Assembly: GCF_014836645.1 (NCBI RefSeq)
Contig: NZ_JACSQM010000003.1
Coordinates: 310,001 to 374,000, forward strand
Source: Fictibacillus norfolkensis
GTDB taxonomy: Bacteria > Bacillota > Bacilli > Bacillales > Fictibacillaceae
Length of the DNA stretch: 64,000 bases
Direction of reading: 5' to 3'
This document shows, piece after piece, positions 1 through 8,736 of the stretch. How positions within the stretch are numbered: the first letter of the stretch is position 1; each line of letters begins with the position of its first letter. Under the pieces are notes generated by a model. The model saw only the letters and a list, made by a program, of their open reading frames with translations. It made no database searches and was not told the origin of the DNA. The position numbers and the translations under genes were made by a program.

Positions 1-178
1 CGACTTCAAACAATTCTTTTGCCATCGATCTGCCAGATAGACCCGCCAAAGGTACTCCAGATTTGATCTCCTCTTTATGAGGCGATTCTAAAATAAAAAT
101 CATATTCGTGTGTTCAGAAATTAAATCTTGAACGCTATAAAGTGATGATGCTTCTTCAAAGAAAGAATGAATGTCCAC
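1..178 (-). CDS. Hypothetical protein, N-terminal part (runs off window)
   Basis: The reading frame opens at a GTG codon (178-176) eight bases after a good ribosome binding site (complement of 185-193) and stays open for 59 codons to the window edge. The visible N-terminus begins MDIHSFFEEASSLYSVQDL and continues through a segment with FILESPHKEEI and GVPLAGLSGRSMA. The ESPH motif followed by a Gly/Ser-rich turn loosely recalls uracil-DNA-glycosylase-like folds, but I do not recognise the family with certainty. Only about 59 residues are visible. Confidence 0.6.
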   Translation of the reverse strand, partial: MDIHSFFEEASSLYSVQDLISEHTNMIFILESPHKEEIKSGVPLAGLSGRSMAKELFEV

Positions 179-205
179 CAAATCTGCCTCCTTTACTCAA
201 TAAAT

Positions 206-261
206 GTTGATTACTATTTATCTGTCTCGCACAAAGCGAGCAGCCTGGAATGGAAATCAAC
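206..261. repeat. Internally deleted copy of GTTGATT/AATCAAC miniature repeat
   Basis: The element starts with GTTGATT and ends with GGAAATCAAC. It keeps the GCGAGCA...GGAATGGAAATCAAC end seen in the longer copies at 1465-1594 and 6956-7083, but lacks most of the interior. It occupies most of the 180-base gap between the first two genes. Confidence 0.6.
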
Positions 262-359
262 GCCCCCTAAAAACCTAATCGTTTTAATTGTGCTTTCGAC
301 ATTCGTATGCCACAATATCATCATTACTTGAAAAGTAATTGTTAAGGAGTGAACATACT

Positions 360-653
360 TTGAAAATCATTTTAAATGAAGATACTGCAAATTTTGTGAT
401 CAATGACCTTCAAGCGTCTCAGAACGATTCCATCCGTTTTTTCGTTCGCCTTGGAGGATGCAGCACAGTACAAGACGGCTTTTCGTTAGGACTTACAAAA
501 GATACACCTAAACATCCAGCTGCTGAAATTGTTGTAGAGAATCATACTTTTTTCATTGAGCAAGAAGATGAATGGTTCTTTGACGGAAATGATCTAACTG
601 TTTCCATTAAGGATGGAGAAATCAAATACGATTTTAATGAGAACAAAAATTAG
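360..653 (+). CDS. yneR: HesB/IscA-like (YneR-type) protein
   Basis: Small protein (97 residues) of the HesB/YneR branch of the iron-sulfur biosynthesis fold. The pattern of a residue-rich FFVRLGG segment, the GFSLGLT loop and a C-terminal FFIEQEDEWFFDG segment is typical. Unlike true A-type carriers it lacks the C-terminal CGC cysteine pair, so a scaffold role is uncertain. The start is a TTG at 360, preceded by AAGGAG at 344-349; an upstream in-frame TTG at 339 has no ribosome binding site. It converges on yneQ with a four-base overlap. A paralogue lies at 27408-27692. The position matches yneR in B. subtilis. Confidence 0.8.
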   Translation: MKIILNEDTANFVINDLQASQNDSIRFFVRLGGCSTVQDGFSLGLTKDTPKHPAAEIVVENHTFFIEQEDEWFFDGNDLTVSIKDGEIKYDFNENKN

Positions 654-949
654 TATAAGAACTTTTGAAGTTCTTGAAATCTTCCTTCACTTTTCATGAT
701 CTCTACTTGCTTATCCCCGATAAGGTCAAAATGGGGGTAAGCATCTCGTTCATGAATCCACTCTTCTTTTAAACCGTAAGTTCTTCCCCACTCTGATAAT
801 TTTTTTCGATTGTTACAGCCTACTTTTGTTACACTCTTAGCTTTTGGAAATCGCGGATCATACCAAAAATGGGTTAGGAATGCGATGTGTCCTCCCTCAA
901 CTTCCTCTTTCCATCTCTTTAAGTCAGCACGTTTTATTCCGAATGCCAT
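650..949 (-). CDS. yneQ: YneQ family protein of unknown function
   Basis: A 99-residue soluble protein beginning MAFGIKRADLKRWKEEVEGG, with a conserved block HFWYDPRFPKAKSVTKVGC and a C-terminal Tyr-Pro-His-Phe-Asp segment. It corresponds by position and sequence to the uncharacterised YneQ of Bacillus. The ATG overlaps the stop codon of the upstream thioesterase by one base (TAATG), so the two are probably translationally coupled. No enzymatic motif is evident to me. Confidence 0.8.
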   Translation of the reverse strand: MAFGIKRADLKRWKEEVEGGHIAFLTHFWYDPRFPKAKSVTKVGCNNRKKLSEWGRTYGLKEEWIHERDAYPHFDLIGDKQVEIMKSEGRFQELQKFLY

Positions 950-1371
950 TATTCTGATGAGCTCATTTCTAGGTACGCTTCATGCCAATCAGGAAAATAT
1001 TTCTTAATTGAGATTGGTCGAAAATTTTCTTTTTTCACACAAACATGAGTGGATTCGCCTGTAACACATAATTCGTTATCGTCGTTATAGATCTCATAAT
1101 AATAAATAACCTTGATCCCTGAATATTCTTTTACGGCTGTTTTAATGTGAGCTTTTTGTCCATAAGTTAATGGTTTTTTATATGACGCTTGAATGTCTGT
1201 TACAGGAGAAAGTATCCCTTCTCTTTCCATGTCTGCATATTTAAACCCTAAATGTTCAATCAGCTTTGTTCTACCGATTTCAAACCATACCAGATAGTTT
1301 GCATGATAGACGACACCCATCTGATCTGTTTCTGCATATCTAACATCAACGCTGCTTTCAACAAATTTCAT
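949..1371 (-). CDS. yneP: Acyl-CoA thioesterase, YbgC/4HBT hotdog family
   Basis: The protein has 140 residues, the usual length of a single hotdog domain. The N-terminal VRYAETDQMGVVYHANYLVWFE motif region (Y-x-E-T-D-x-M-G-V-V-x-H) is the catalytic signature of 4-hydroxybenzoyl-CoA/YbgC-type thioesterases, with Asp near residue 16. It is expected to hydrolyse cytosolic acyl-CoA esters; the substrate is unknown. It heads a two-gene unit with yneQ, and its position matches B. subtilis yneP. Confidence 0.9.
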   Translation of the reverse strand: MKFVESSVDVRYAETDQMGVVYHANYLVWFEIGRTKLIEHLGFKYADMEREGILSPVTDIQASYKKPLTYGQKAHIKTAVKEYSGIKVIYYYEIYNDDNELCVTGESTHVCVKKENFRPISIKKYFPDWHEAYLEMSSSE

Positions 1372-1464
1372 ATTTCATCTGTTTCCCTTCGTGTTGTCTT
1401 TTCTTAACACTTTAGTAGAAAATGAAAAAAAAGACCAGCAATATGCCGGATTCTAAAGTAAGTT

Positions 1465-1594
1465 GTTGATCTCCTTTCCAGGATGCTCGCTTTCCGGGGG
1501 GCGTGCGGTGAGCCGCCTAGCGCTCCTGAACTTTTAGGTGTCTCACCTGTCCCGCTGATCCCACAAGAGTCTCGCACCTTACACTACAATCAAC
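1465..1594 (-). repeat. Full-length GTTGATT/AATCAAC miniature repeat (130 bp)
   Basis: On the complementary strand the element reads from GTTGATTGTAGTG through a GC-rich middle with GATCAGCGGGACAGGTGAG and GGCGGCTCACCGC to GGAGATCAAC. It is about the same length as the copy at 6956-7083 and clearly homologous along its whole length. It fills most of the 375-base gap between yneP and tlp. No coding frame is plausible inside it. Confidence 0.8.
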
Positions 1595-1681
1595 GTATCA
1601 ATGATGTCTTAATAGTATTAATAACACTCTTTTAGAAATCAACCCTATATAAGAACTAATTATAGAGAAGCAAGTATAAAG

Positions 1682-1722
1682 GAAAAGGGCCTCGCATGCT
1701 TTTCACATGCGGTGCCCTTTTC
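1682..1722. terminator. Rho-independent terminator of tlp
   Basis: Arms GAAAAGGGC...CGCATG and CATGCG...GCCCTTTTC form a long hairpin downstream of tlp (complement strand), with A/T-rich ends on both sides. Confidence 0.8.
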
Positions 1723-1746
1723 AAATCTAGACAATCTTTTATTTAC

Positions 1747-1983
1747 TTATTGAAGGTCGTTACCTTCTCTATAAGCTTTTTCTTCTTGAATCTCATTTTG
1801 AAACTGCTCAATGGATTCTTGTCTATGTTGATTCTTCTCTTTGATCTGCTCTTTTTGGCTTGCAGTTAATTCCGTGTTAGCCGCAGTCTGGTTAGCTTCT
1901 GACATGTTCTGTTCTGTGTTTTGAACCATTTGTTCTAATCGTTCAACATTGTTGCTTCGATCGTCTCGGTTTGGTTTGTTCAT
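1747..1983 (-). CDS. tlp: Small acid-soluble spore protein Tlp
   Basis: A highly hydrophilic 78-residue protein of the Tlp family. It begins MNKPNRDDRSNNVERLEQMV and contains the characteristic QNTEQNMSEA and QIKEKNQHRQESIEQF segments. Tlp is a minor SASP packed in the spore core, made in the forespore late in sporulation. ATG is preceded by AAAGGAG. In B. subtilis tlp and sspN form an operon; here sspN lies upstream on the same strand, but another gene (2052-2561) sits between them. Confidence 0.93.
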   Translation of the reverse strand: MNKPNRDDRSNNVERLEQMVQNTEQNMSEANQTAANTELTASQKEQIKEKNQHRQESIEQFQNEIQEEKAYREGNDLQ

Positions 1984-2051
1984 GATGATTCTCCTTTTTT
2001 TAAAAAGTTCGTACCATCATAGTCTGTACAAGTAACCGATCCAATTATTCT

Positions 2052-2561
2052 TTAGTTTTTTTGCAATAGAATAGGACTCATGTTTTGAACGCTGAATTGA
2101 CAAAGGTCAGTGAGATATTTCCAATATTCTACTACACTGTCGTCTTCTATATTCTTCATGGTGATCTCTAGCCAAGCTAACTCTTCAGCTAACCTGATTG
2201 ATGAACCGATCCAGTATTTTTTGTTTTTCACAGTAATCTGGAAGGGTTCTTCAAATCGAAAAGGAAGATAGAACCCTTCTGTGTTCGGATGCAGGATGAT
2301 ATGCTGATAAACGGTTCCTTTTGTAAGCTTGGCATAGAACAAAAATACCCCATCGTTCTTTGCTGCCGCTTTTTTTAACTTTTCAAGCGTTTCAACATTT
2401 CCTAGTTCCATTGTTGTAATTTCTTTATCCCAGTTCAACTCTTCACGAAAAGGAACTAGATGCCCCAATCTCTGCATTTCAATCTCTAACTGACGATATA
2501 AATAATCCTGATCATCTTTGTTATGTGATACAGGTAATGGTTTGACAGATGCCGTAATCAA
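2052..2561 (-). CDS. Conserved hypothetical protein between sspN and tlp
   Basis: About 169 residues from a TTG start at 2561, chosen because AGGAGGGG (complement of 2566-2573) precedes it at ideal spacing; an upstream in-frame ATG at 2594 has no such site. The sequence is soluble with mixed charge, including GVFLFYAKLTKGTVYQHI, GFYLPFRFEEPF and an acidic YWKYLTDLCQF C-terminal segment. I do not recognise the family. Its placement between two forespore-expressed genes would fit a sporulation role, but that is inference only. Confidence 0.75.
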   Translation of the reverse strand: MITASVKPLPVSHNKDDQDYLYRQLEIEMQRLGHLVPFREELNWDKEITTMELGNVETLEKLKKAAAKNDGVFLFYAKLTKGTVYQHIILHPNTEGFYLPFRFEEPFQITVKNKKYWIGSSIRLAEELAWLEITMKNIEDDSVVEYWKYLTDLCQFSVQNMSPILLQKN

Positions 2562-2668
2562 ACGTACCCCTCCTAATTCTTTCACTACATACACTTTTTC
2601 GACAAAATCTTTCGTATATGGGAGTCAAAAGAAAAAATTATGGAGAGATAATCTTTAGATAGTAAATG

Positions 2669-2812
2669 TTATTTCCCTTTAGGTGGTACATAATCTGCAT
2701 GATCATGCGATTTATTAGCCATCTTTTTTCCATTATTGCTGTTACTCTCACGCGGCTGTGTGCCGATATGATTTGGAACGAAATCTTCAGGAAAGCGTTT
2801 TGGATTACTCAA
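2669..2812 (-). CDS. sspN: Small acid-soluble spore protein N
   Basis: The translation from the TTG at 2812 (preceded by AAAGGAGG) begins MSNPKRFPEDFVPNHIGTQ. It matches the SspN signature NPKK-x(5)-F-x-PNHIGTQ, followed by NNGKKM. Total 47 residues, close to the usual SspN length of about 48. It is a minor SASP of the spore core, presumably transcribed by a forespore sigma factor. The longer frame from 2863 is rejected because the ribosome binding site is internal to it. Confidence 0.9.
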   Translation of the reverse strand: MSNPKRFPEDFVPNHIGTQPRESNSNNGKKMANKSHDHADYVPPKGK

Positions 2813-2959
2813 AGGTCCTACCTCCTTTCGTCTTCTTTTTACTTTTCCATTAATTAAAACCATCTATTCATCAGTAAAATGGCAATTATTTTTTAATGTC
2901 TGATTATTTCGATTTTATCTTGGCTATATTGGTATTATCCTAATGAAGAGGTGTCAATG

Positions 2960-3088
2960 ATGAGGAAAAACAGAAAAATGAACTTCAAAGAACTCGTGAG
3001 TGAGAACAAAAGGCAACTGCTGAAAGATGAGACTTACATTGAACAGCTTGAGATCAAACTTGACGAAAGACATATGAAAAAAGCATAA
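2960..3088 (+). CDS. FbpB-like small basic protein
   Basis: A 42-codon gene: MRKNRKMNFKELVSENKR, then QLLKDETYIEQLEIKLDERHMKKA. The F-x-E-L-V-x-E-N-K-x-x-L-L-x-D...LE-x-R-x-x-KKA pattern is that of the Fur-regulated basic protein family (FbpA/FbpB). In B. subtilis these cooperate with the FsrA small RNA in iron-sparing regulation. Start is ATG 2960 (or the adjacent ATG 2957) after GAAGAGGTG. It lies beside aconitase, a major iron-sulfur enzyme and known iron-sparing target, which is suggestive. No convincing Fur box was found. Confidence 0.75.
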   Translation: MRKNRKMNFKELVSENKRQLLKDETYIEQLEIKLDERHMKKA

Positions 3089-3090
3089 AA

Positions 3091-3129
3091 AAATCCTTTG
3101 CCTAAAACGAAATGGCAAAGGATTTTTTT
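3091..3129. terminator. Bidirectional terminator between fbpB-like gene and acnA
   Basis: AAATCCTTTGCC and GGCAAAGGATTT form a 12-bp stem with T-runs on both strands, separating convergent genes. Confidence 0.9.
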
Positions 3130-3138
3130 ATTTTTTTA

Positions 3139-5865
3139 TTAGTTTTGAGTTTGAGAAGAATGTGCAAGCTTGTTACGAAGTACCATTGGAAGGATACCAC
3201 CATGACGATAGTATTCAATTTCAACTTCGCTGTCAAAACGAGCTACAACTTCAAATGTTTTTTCAGTTCCATCTTCAAAAACAGCTGTAACTTGAACAAG
3301 ATCACGCGGTTTAACCGTTTCATCAACGGAAACTGTGAATGATTCTTTTCCTGTAAGTCCAAACGTCTCAGCATTCTCACCATCTTTGAATTGAAGAGGC
3401 AGTACACCCATCAACACAAGGTTTGAACGATGGATACGCTCAAAGCTTTCAGCAAGTACAGTTTGAATACCTAGTAATGTAGTACCTTTTGCTGCCCAGT
3501 CACGAGAAGATCCCATACCGTAATCTTTTCCTGCGATTACCATAAGACCCGTACCGTTCTCTTTGTATTTCATCGCAGCATCATAGATGCTCATCACTTG
3601 GTTAGTTGGCCAGAAAGTAGTCCATCCACCTTCAGTACCAGGAGCAACAGCGTTACGAATACGAATATTCGCGAAAGTACCACGCATCATTACTTCATGG
3701 TTACCACGACGAGAACCGTAAGAGTTAAAGTCGCGTGGCTCTACACCGTTTTGAATCAAGTATCTGCCCGCAGGAGTATCTTTTCCGATCGCACCAGCTG
3801 GTGAAATGTGGTCAGTTGTAACAGAATCTCCAAATTTAGCGATAAGTTTAAGATCTTTAAGAGGTTGGATCTCTTTAAGTTCTGCAGAAAGCTCTTCAAA
3901 GAACGGAGGGTTTTGAATGTATGTTGATGATGTATCAAAACCATATAATTGGTCAGCTGAAGTCTTCAGTTCGTTCCAACGTTCGTTCTCATCAAATACT
4001 CGTTCGTATTCCTTCTTGAACAATTCTGGAGTAACTGCTTTCTTCATCGCTTCATTAATCTCTTCAGTTGAAGGCCAGATATCTTTAAAGTAAACTTCGT
4101 TGCCATCTTTGTCTGTTCCAAAAGAATCAGATTGAAGGTTGAAATCTACAGTTCCTGCTAGTGCATACGCTACTACTAACGGTGGAGAAGCTAAGTAGTT
4201 GGCTTTTACAAGCGGGTGGATACGTCCTTCAAAGTTTCTGTTACCTGAAAGTACTGAGGTTACAGTTAGATCGTTCTTAGAGATTGCATTTTCAACTTCA
4301 AGCGCCAAAGGACCTGAGTTACCGATACATGTTGTACAACCGTAACCAACAAGGTTGAACCCTAACTGATCCATATAGCTCATTAAGCCTGCTTCTTCTA
4401 AATAACGTGTAACAACTTTAGATCCTGGTGCTAAAGATGTTTTTACATAGCCAGGAACTTTTAAGCCTTTTTCAATCGCTTTCTTAGCAACTAATCCAGC
4501 ACCTAACATTACATAAGGGTTAGACGTATTCGTACAGCTTGTAATTGCGGCGATCGCAACTGCACCAGTTTTCATCGTAGAAGTTTCGTTGTTCGGATGC
4601 TTCACGGTAACTTCTTTGTTGATCTCATCAGCTGTTAGCCCGAACCCTGCATTTCCTTGTGGAGCTACAAGCGCTTTATTGAAGCTGTCTTTCATTTGTG
4701 ATAAAGGAATCAAATCTTGTGGGCGTTTTGGTCCAGACAAGTTTGACTCAATTTCAGAAAGGTTGATTTCAACAACGTCTGTGAATTCAGGATCAGCATC
4801 TCCTGCTGTGTAGAACAAACCGTTTGCTTTGCAATACGCTTCTACAAGCTGAATTTGATCTTCTGTTCTTCCTGTTAAGCGAAGGTAGTTTAAAGCTTCT
4901 TCATCAACTGGGAAGAAACCACAAGTCGCCCCATATTCAGGAGCCATATTTGAAACGGTCGCACGGTCTGCAAGCGGCATATCAGCAAGTCCAGGACCGA
5001 AGAACTCGACGAACTTCCCTACTACTTTCTTTTCACGCAATACTTGCGTTACTTTAAGTGCAAGGTCTGTTGCAGTCGTTCCGTTTGGAAGCGTTCCAGT
5101 TAATTTAACACCGATTACTTCTGGAACCGGGAAGTAAGAAGGCTGTCCTAACATGCCTGCTTCTGCTTCAATTCCACCAACACCCCAGCCTAATACTCCA
5201 AGACCATTGATCATTGTTGTATGAGAATCCGTACCTACTAATGAATCAGGGAAAGCAATAGTTTCACCTTCAGATTCGCTCGTAAGTACTACAGGCGCTA
5301 AGTACTCTAAGTTAACTTGGTGGACAATACCTGTCGCAGGAGGAACTGCACGGTAGTTGTCAAACGCAGATTGAGCCCAGCTCAAAAGTTTGTAACGTTC
5401 TTCATTTCGAGCAAATTCAAGGTTCATGTTGAAAGCAAGTGAATCTTGAGTACCCGCTTTATCAACTTGTACAGAATGGTCAACTACAAGATCAACTGGA
5501 ATTTCCGGGTTGATCTGAGAAGGGTCTCCACCCATATCCTTCATGGCTTTACGGAGAGAAGCTAGATCAACAACAGCCGGTACTCCTGTAAAATCCTGAA
5601 GAATAACACGTGAAGGCTTAAAAGGAACATCGATATCTCTTAGATCACTCGTGCCCCACTTTGCAAGATTTTCAACGTGTTCTTTGTTGATTACTTTTCC
5701 ATCAAATTGTCTTAATACAGATTCCAATAATACTTTTACAGAGTAGGGTAATTTTGATACGTTACCAATTCCCGCTTCTTCTAACGCTCCTAAACGGTAA
5801 TAGCTATATTCCTTACCGTTCACATCAAAAGTAGAACGGGCATTAAATACATCATTTCTTTTCAT
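3139..5865 (-). CDS. acnA: Aconitate hydratase (aconitase A)
   Basis: Cytosolic [4Fe-4S] enzyme converting citrate to isocitrate in the TCA cycle; 908 residues from the ATG at 5865, matching B. subtilis CitB. Cluster ligands are visible as SCTNTSNP (Cys near 442) and [12 protein letters not shown] (Cys near 508 and 511). The C-terminal swivel domain carries [10 protein letters not shown], the substrate-binding SRD motif. Family members in Bacillus also act as RNA-binding, iron-responsive regulators. Upstream, a candidate promoter (TCGACA/TATGAT, 5891-5920) and a CcpC-like dyad at 6027-6041 are present. Ends at a bidirectional terminator. Confidence 0.98.
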   Translation of the reverse strand: MKRNDVFNARSTFDVNGKEYSYYRLGALEEAGIGNVSKLPYSVKVLLESVLRQFDGKVINKEHVENLAKWGTSDLRDIDVPFKPSRVILQDFTGVPAVVDLASLRKAMKDMGGDPSQINPEIPVDLVVDHSVQVDKAGTQDSLAFNMNLEFARNEERYKLLSWAQSAFDNYRAVPPATGIVHQVNLEYLAPVVLTSESEGETIAFPDSLVGTDSHTTMINGLGVLGWGVGGIEAEAGMLGQPSYFPVPEVIGVKLTGTLPNGTTATDLALKVTQVLREKKVVGKFVEFFGPGLADMPLADRATVSNMAPEYGATCGFFPVDEEALNYLRLTGRTEDQIQLVEAYCKANGLFYTAGDADPEFTDVVEINLSEIESNLSGPKRPQDLIPLSQMKDSFNKALVAPQGNAGFGLTADEINKEVTVKHPNNETSTMKTGAVAIAAITSCTNTSNPYVMLGAGLVAKKAIEKGLKVPGYVKTSLAPGSKVVTRYLEEAGLMSYMDQLGFNLVGYGCTTCIGNSGPLALEVENAISKNDLTVTSVLSGNRNFEGRIHPLVKANYLASPPLVVAYALAGTVDFNLQSDSFGTDKDGNEVYFKDIWPSTEEINEAMKKAVTPELFKKEYERVFDENERWNELKTSADQLYGFDTSSTYIQNPPFFEELSAELKEIQPLKDLKLIAKFGDSVTTDHISPAGAIGKDTPAGRYLIQNGVEPRDFNSYGSRRGNHEVMMRGTFANIRIRNAVAPGTEGGWTTFWPTNQVMSIYDAAMKYKENGTGLMVIAGKDYGMGSSRDWAAKGTTLLGIQTVLAESFERIHRSNLVLMGVLPLQFKDGENAETFGLTGKESFTVSVDETVKPRDLVQVTAVFEDGTEKTFEVVARFDSEVEIEYYRHGGILPMVLRNKLAHSSQTQN

Positions 5866-6026
5866 GTTCCACTCTCTCCCTTCACTAATAATCATACACG
5901 ATTATGAGAAAAATTGTCGAAAAAATGTGTTCAATTACAGAGTCATTTACACAAAATCTTTTTTTCCCTCTATTATCATACGTAAAACCCTTTCATAAGT
6001 AAAATAGTTAATGGTTATCAATCGAC

Positions 6027-6041
6027 ATAAGTTTTTCTTAT
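6027..6041. promoter_or_regulatory. CcpC-like dyad (ATAA-N7-TTAT) upstream of acnA
   Basis: ATAAGTTTTTCTTAT matches the ATAA-N7-TTAT dyad bound by CcpC, the citrate-responsive repressor of citB and citZ in B. subtilis. It lies about 160 bases upstream of the acnA start codon, further from the candidate promoter than in B. subtilis, so assignment is tentative. Confidence 0.4.
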
Positions 6042-6147
6042 GGTATAAATATCACCAGTTTCTAAGTGCTTGCATATAGTAAATTACGTAATACTTCTTT
6101 TTGTTTTCCCATAAGTACCACGCTTAAAAAGATCGGAGGGAAATGGG

Positions 6148-6336
6148 ATGGAATGGTTAAAAAAACTAGCCGGTTTACTCGTGTTGATCGGAGCATTAAA
6201 CTGGGGAGCAATCGGTCTTTTTGAATTTAATTTTGTGACAGAAATTCTTGGAAGCGCTACCACTGTTACAAAAGTTTTATACAGTTTGATCGGACTTTCT
6301 GGTGTTTGGCTGTTACTCAGTAAATATAAATCTTGA
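6148..6336 (+). CDS. DUF378 (YuzA-like) membrane protein
   Basis: A 62-residue membrane protein: MEWLKKLAGLLVLIGALNWG, then GLFEFN, and a second hydrophobic segment VLYSLIGLSGVWLL. Two transmembrane helices with the LVLIGALNWGxxG signature identify the DUF378 family. Function is unknown. CGGAGGG at 6134-6140 precedes the ATG. It is a single-gene unit ending at its own terminator. Confidence 0.85.
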   Translation: MEWLKKLAGLLVLIGALNWGAIGLFEFNFVTEILGSATTVTKVLYSLIGLSGVWLLLSKYKS

Positions 6337-6341
6337 ACGTA

Positions 6342-6378
6342 AAGAAGCACTCCTTTTTTTGGAGTGCTTCTTCTTTTT
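6342..6378 (+). terminator. Terminator after the DUF378 gene
   Basis: AAGAAGCACTCC and GGAGTGCTTCTT pair as a perfect 12-bp stem with a T-rich loop, followed by TTTTT. Confidence 0.9.
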
Positions 6379-6416
6379 GATATTGCACAAACTAAAGTAA
6401 CGGAGGTGACAAACAA

Positions 6417-6587
6417 ATGGGAAGAAATAAAGCAAATCACTCGCGTCCTGGAATGAATGCAGCAAAAGCTCAAGGTAAGGGAGCTGGATATGAGACAGAA
6501 TTCGGTAATGAGTCATTATCCTTACCTAATGAAAAGTTAAGTGAAGCTGAGCGTCAAAACAACAAGAAAACGAAGAAAAGACATTAA
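6417..6587 (+). CDS. sspO: Small acid-soluble spore protein O
   Basis: A 56-residue protein beginning [20 protein letters not shown], then [12 protein letters not shown] and [16 protein letters not shown]. The [21 protein letters not shown] and [11 protein letters not shown] motifs are diagnostic of SspO (formerly CotK), a minor forespore SASP. CGGAGGTGA precedes the ATG. In B. subtilis sspO and sspP are adjacent; here they are separated by a convergent small gene and a miniature repeat. Confidence 0.95.
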   Translation: MGRNKANHSRPGMNAAKAQGKGAGYETEFGNESLSLPNEKLSEAERQNNKKTKKRH

Positions 6588-6841
6588 GGTTTTGGAAACT
6601 GACTATGAAGTTGTTGGAGCTCATTTAGAAAGCTTTCTAACTGCGGCTGTTGGTGTTCAGAAGCTGTTTCCAGTGCGTTCTGTATTTGTTGACAAGCCTT
6701 TTCGTTTTCAGTCATAAAATGGGCATAAATAACACCATATTCACTATTTGACGCGTCCAAAGTTTTTGAGATATCCATCACATGGTGATAACCTTGCTCA
6801 GCAGCTTGATATGCTTGTTGCTTGTTTTTATGATAGGGCAT
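6584..6841 (-). CDS. Small Gln-rich hypothetical protein
   Basis: About 85 residues from the ATG at 6841 (AAAGGATGG upstream); the alternative ATG at 6850 is too close to that site. The predicted helical protein begins [20 protein letters not shown] and is rich in Gln, Glu and His, with [15 protein letters not shown] at the C-terminus. It resembles short helical sporulation-associated proteins, but the family is not recognised. Its stop overlaps the sspO stop by four bases in convergent orientation. Confidence 0.65.
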   Translation of the reverse strand: MPYHKNKQQAYQAAEQGYHHVMDISKTLDASNSEYGVIYAHFMTENEKACQQIQNALETASEHQQPQLESFLNELQQLHSQFPKP

Positions 6842-6955
6842 AATTACCATCCTTTGTTTTGATATACCTTTAACGTTCCAATATTATCTATAATTATTCA
6901 ATAAATCTCTTTCAATTGTCGATTTAGGTGTCCATACAAAGACATCATTGACAAG

Positions 6956-7083
6956 TTGATTGGAGTGTAAGGTGTGAGACTCCTGAGGGATCAGCGGGAC
7001 AGGTGAGACACCTAAGGGCGCATAGCGCCGAGGTGGCTCACCGCCCGCCCCCCGGAAAGCGAGCACCTGAAGCGGAAATCAAC
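6956..7083 (+). repeat. Full-length GTTGATT/AATCAAC miniature repeat (128 bp)
   Basis: Begins TTGATTGGAGTGTAAGG and ends AAGCGGAAATCAAC. The interior has GATCAGCGGGACAGGTGAG and the self-complementary GGCGCATAGCGCC. It is the best preserved copy in the window and is homologous over its full length to 1465-1594, partly to 59246-59357 and to shorter derivatives. The GC-rich interior contrasts with the AT-rich intergenic surroundings. Confidence 0.85.
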
Positions 7084-7117
7084 TGCTTTCAAGGCAAGAT
7101 AAAATAGGAGGCTTATT

Positions 7118-7258
7118 ATGGGAGAGCATAATGCGTTTAAAGATATCCGAAAGAACGCTCCTAAAGGAGAGAACCCTGGACAACCAGCTCCTATGAGTGG
7201 TTCTAAAAAAGTTAAGCAACGTAATCATACGGGACAGAATCGTGGAGAAGGCAGTTAA
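7118..7258 (+). CDS. sspP: Small acid-soluble spore protein P
   Basis: A 46-residue protein beginning [20 protein letters not shown], followed by [20 protein letters not shown]. The D-x-RKNAPKG-x-NPGQP-x-P-x-x-GSKKVK-x-RNHT pattern is diagnostic of SspP. TAGGAGG precedes the ATG. It marks the left border of the selenium island; in B. subtilis the next conserved genes would be cotM/yneK. Confidence 0.95.
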   Translation: MGEHNAFKDIRKNAPKGENPGQPAPMSGSKKVKQRNHTGQNRGEGS

Positions 7259-7269
7259 TACAAATAAAA

Positions 7270-7303
7270 AATAGGGCTGACAGATTCTCTGTCAGTCCCT
7301 ATT
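7270..7303. terminator. Shared terminator of sspP and selA
   Basis: AATAGGG-C-TGACAGA pairs with TCTGTCA-G-T-CCCTATT around a three-base loop, with one bulged base. It separates convergent sspP and selA; the selA stop is at its edge. Confidence 0.85.
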
Positions 7304-7304
7304 C

Positions 7305-8684
7305 TTAGTCGATAGACCGTATCGCCTCTTCAAGTGTTAATAGCTCTTCTTCGGAAATCGTTCTAAGATCCAGAAGGACTTCTTCACCTTTGATCCTCAC
7401 GATTATGGGGATCCGATAGTTCCGAAAAGCTCTTGCTAGGTAATCTGCCCCTTTAAAGTGTTTAAGCCCTAAACAAAAAGTTTGCAACTTCACATCCGGC
7501 ATCGTTCCTCCACCAACTTGAGAAAATTCTTCTAGAATTCGGATATTTAAAGAAGAATGATCTTCCACTTTTCTTTTTAGTTTCCATACGACTTCTCTGA
7601 TTTCTTCAGGAGTTTTCAAAATATCTCTAACCGTAGGAATTTCTTTATATTCTTCATTCAAATAAGACTGCAACGTTTCGTTTAATGCAGCGATCGTAAA
7701 TTTATCCACTCTTAAAACACGAGCTAGCTGATGTTTCTTTAATATGTCGATGATCTCCTTTTTTCCTGCAATAATTCCAGCCTGTGGGCCTCCTAAAAGT
7801 TTATCTCCGCTAAAAGAAACAACATCTATTCCATTGCTGATAACAGAGGAGATTAATGGTTCGTCACCTATTCCAACAGACTGAAAAGGATAGAGTGCAC
7901 CACTTCCCAGATCTTCATAAACAATCAGTTCCGGGTGATTCTTTTTCAACTGCATCAACTCGCTAGAGGAAACTTCCTTTGTGAACCCGATCACCTTAAA
8001 ATTACTTGTGTGAACCTTCATGATCATACCTGTTTGATCCGTTATCGCTCGTTCATAATCAAAAAAATGTGTTTTATTCGTAGTCCCAACTTCCCGCAAC
8101 TCCGCTCCACTTTCTTCCATTATAGAAGAAACACGAAATGAGCCTCCGATCTCTACAAGTTCACCTCTTGAAACAATGACTTCTTTGTTTTTAGCTAGTC
8201 CTTTGAGAATTAAGTAAACGGCTGCAGCATTATTGTTCACGACCATGGCTGCTTCTGATCCCGTCACTTGTTTAATTAAATCCTCTGTCAGGTCATGTCT
8301 GGAGCCTCTTTTTCCTTCCTCCAAGTTATATTCTAAATTCGAATACATCCTTGCTGTTTCACTCATCCGCGCTACGCTTTTTTCACTGAGTCTAGAGCGA
8401 CCAAGATTTGTATGTATAACGATCCCGCTAGCATTGATCAGTGAAAGGATCTGATCTGTAGCATGAGCTAATTTTGCCCTTGCTGAATTCAATACAAGTA
8501 CTCTGATACCAGTTTTCAAGTCAATAGCATGGTGGTCGTTAAGAATAGTTTTCCGCCAATGTTTGATCGCATCTTGAACCGCTCGTGTTATTTCCTTTTC
8601 CGGTTTGCCACTCACTTCAGAACTGATATCTTTTACTATCTCATGCACGGCAGGTAGCTGCCTTAGTAGATCAGATTTTGACAA
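7305..8684 (-). CDS. selA: L-seryl-tRNA(Sec) selenium transferase
   Basis: PLP enzyme that converts seryl-tRNA(Sec) to selenocysteinyl-tRNA(Sec) using selenophosphate; 459 residues, the normal SelA length. The N-terminal tRNA-binding segment has LLRQLPAVHEI. NASGIVIHTNLGRSRLS is the SelA signature, and VVSFSGDKLLGGPQAGII carries the PLP lysine (near residue 295). The start is a TTG (8684-8682) after AAGGAGGAGC. It follows the selW-like gene on the same strand with about 50 bases between, so the two are probably one operon. Convergent with sspP. Confidence 0.97.
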   Translation of the reverse strand: MSKSDLLRQLPAVHEIVKDISSEVSGKPEKEITRAVQDAIKHWRKTILNDHHAIDLKTGIRVLVLNSARAKLAHATDQILSLINASGIVIHTNLGRSRLSEKSVARMSETARMYSNLEYNLEEGKRGSRHDLTEDLIKQVTGSEAAMVVNNNAAAVYLILKGLAKNKEVIVSRGELVEIGGSFRVSSIMEESGAELREVGTTNKTHFFDYERAITDQTGMIMKVHTSNFKVIGFTKEVSSSELMQLKKNHPELIVYEDLGSGALYPFQSVGIGDEPLISSVISNGIDVVSFSGDKLLGGPQAGIIAGKKEIIDILKKHQLARVLRVDKFTIAALNETLQSYLNEEYKEIPTVRDILKTPEEIREVVWKLKRKVEDHSSLNIRILEEFSQVGGGTMPDVKLQTFCLGLKHFKGADYLARAFRNYRIPIIVRIKGEEVLLDLRTISEEELLTLEEAIRSID

Positions 8685-8708
8685 AATGAAGCTCCTCCTT
8701 AAGGGTAT

Positions 8709-8734
8709 AACGATCCCTTAGGGAGGGCATCGTT
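8709..8734. other. Hairpin between selW-like gene and selA
   Basis: AACGAT and ATCGTT arms enclose a small CCCT/AGGG inner stem. On the plus strand a run of six T follows; on the transcribed (minus) strand it lies between the selW-like stop codon and the selA ribosome binding site without a T-run. It may be an intra-operonic mRNA-processing or attenuating structure, or a relic terminator. Confidence 0.45.
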
Positions 8735-8736
8735 TT

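Noticed and set aside
6884..7066. 60-codon minus-strand frame over the repeat at 6956-7083
   Set aside because: It only translates the miniature repeat, similar frames occur in other copies by chance, and there is no start signal.
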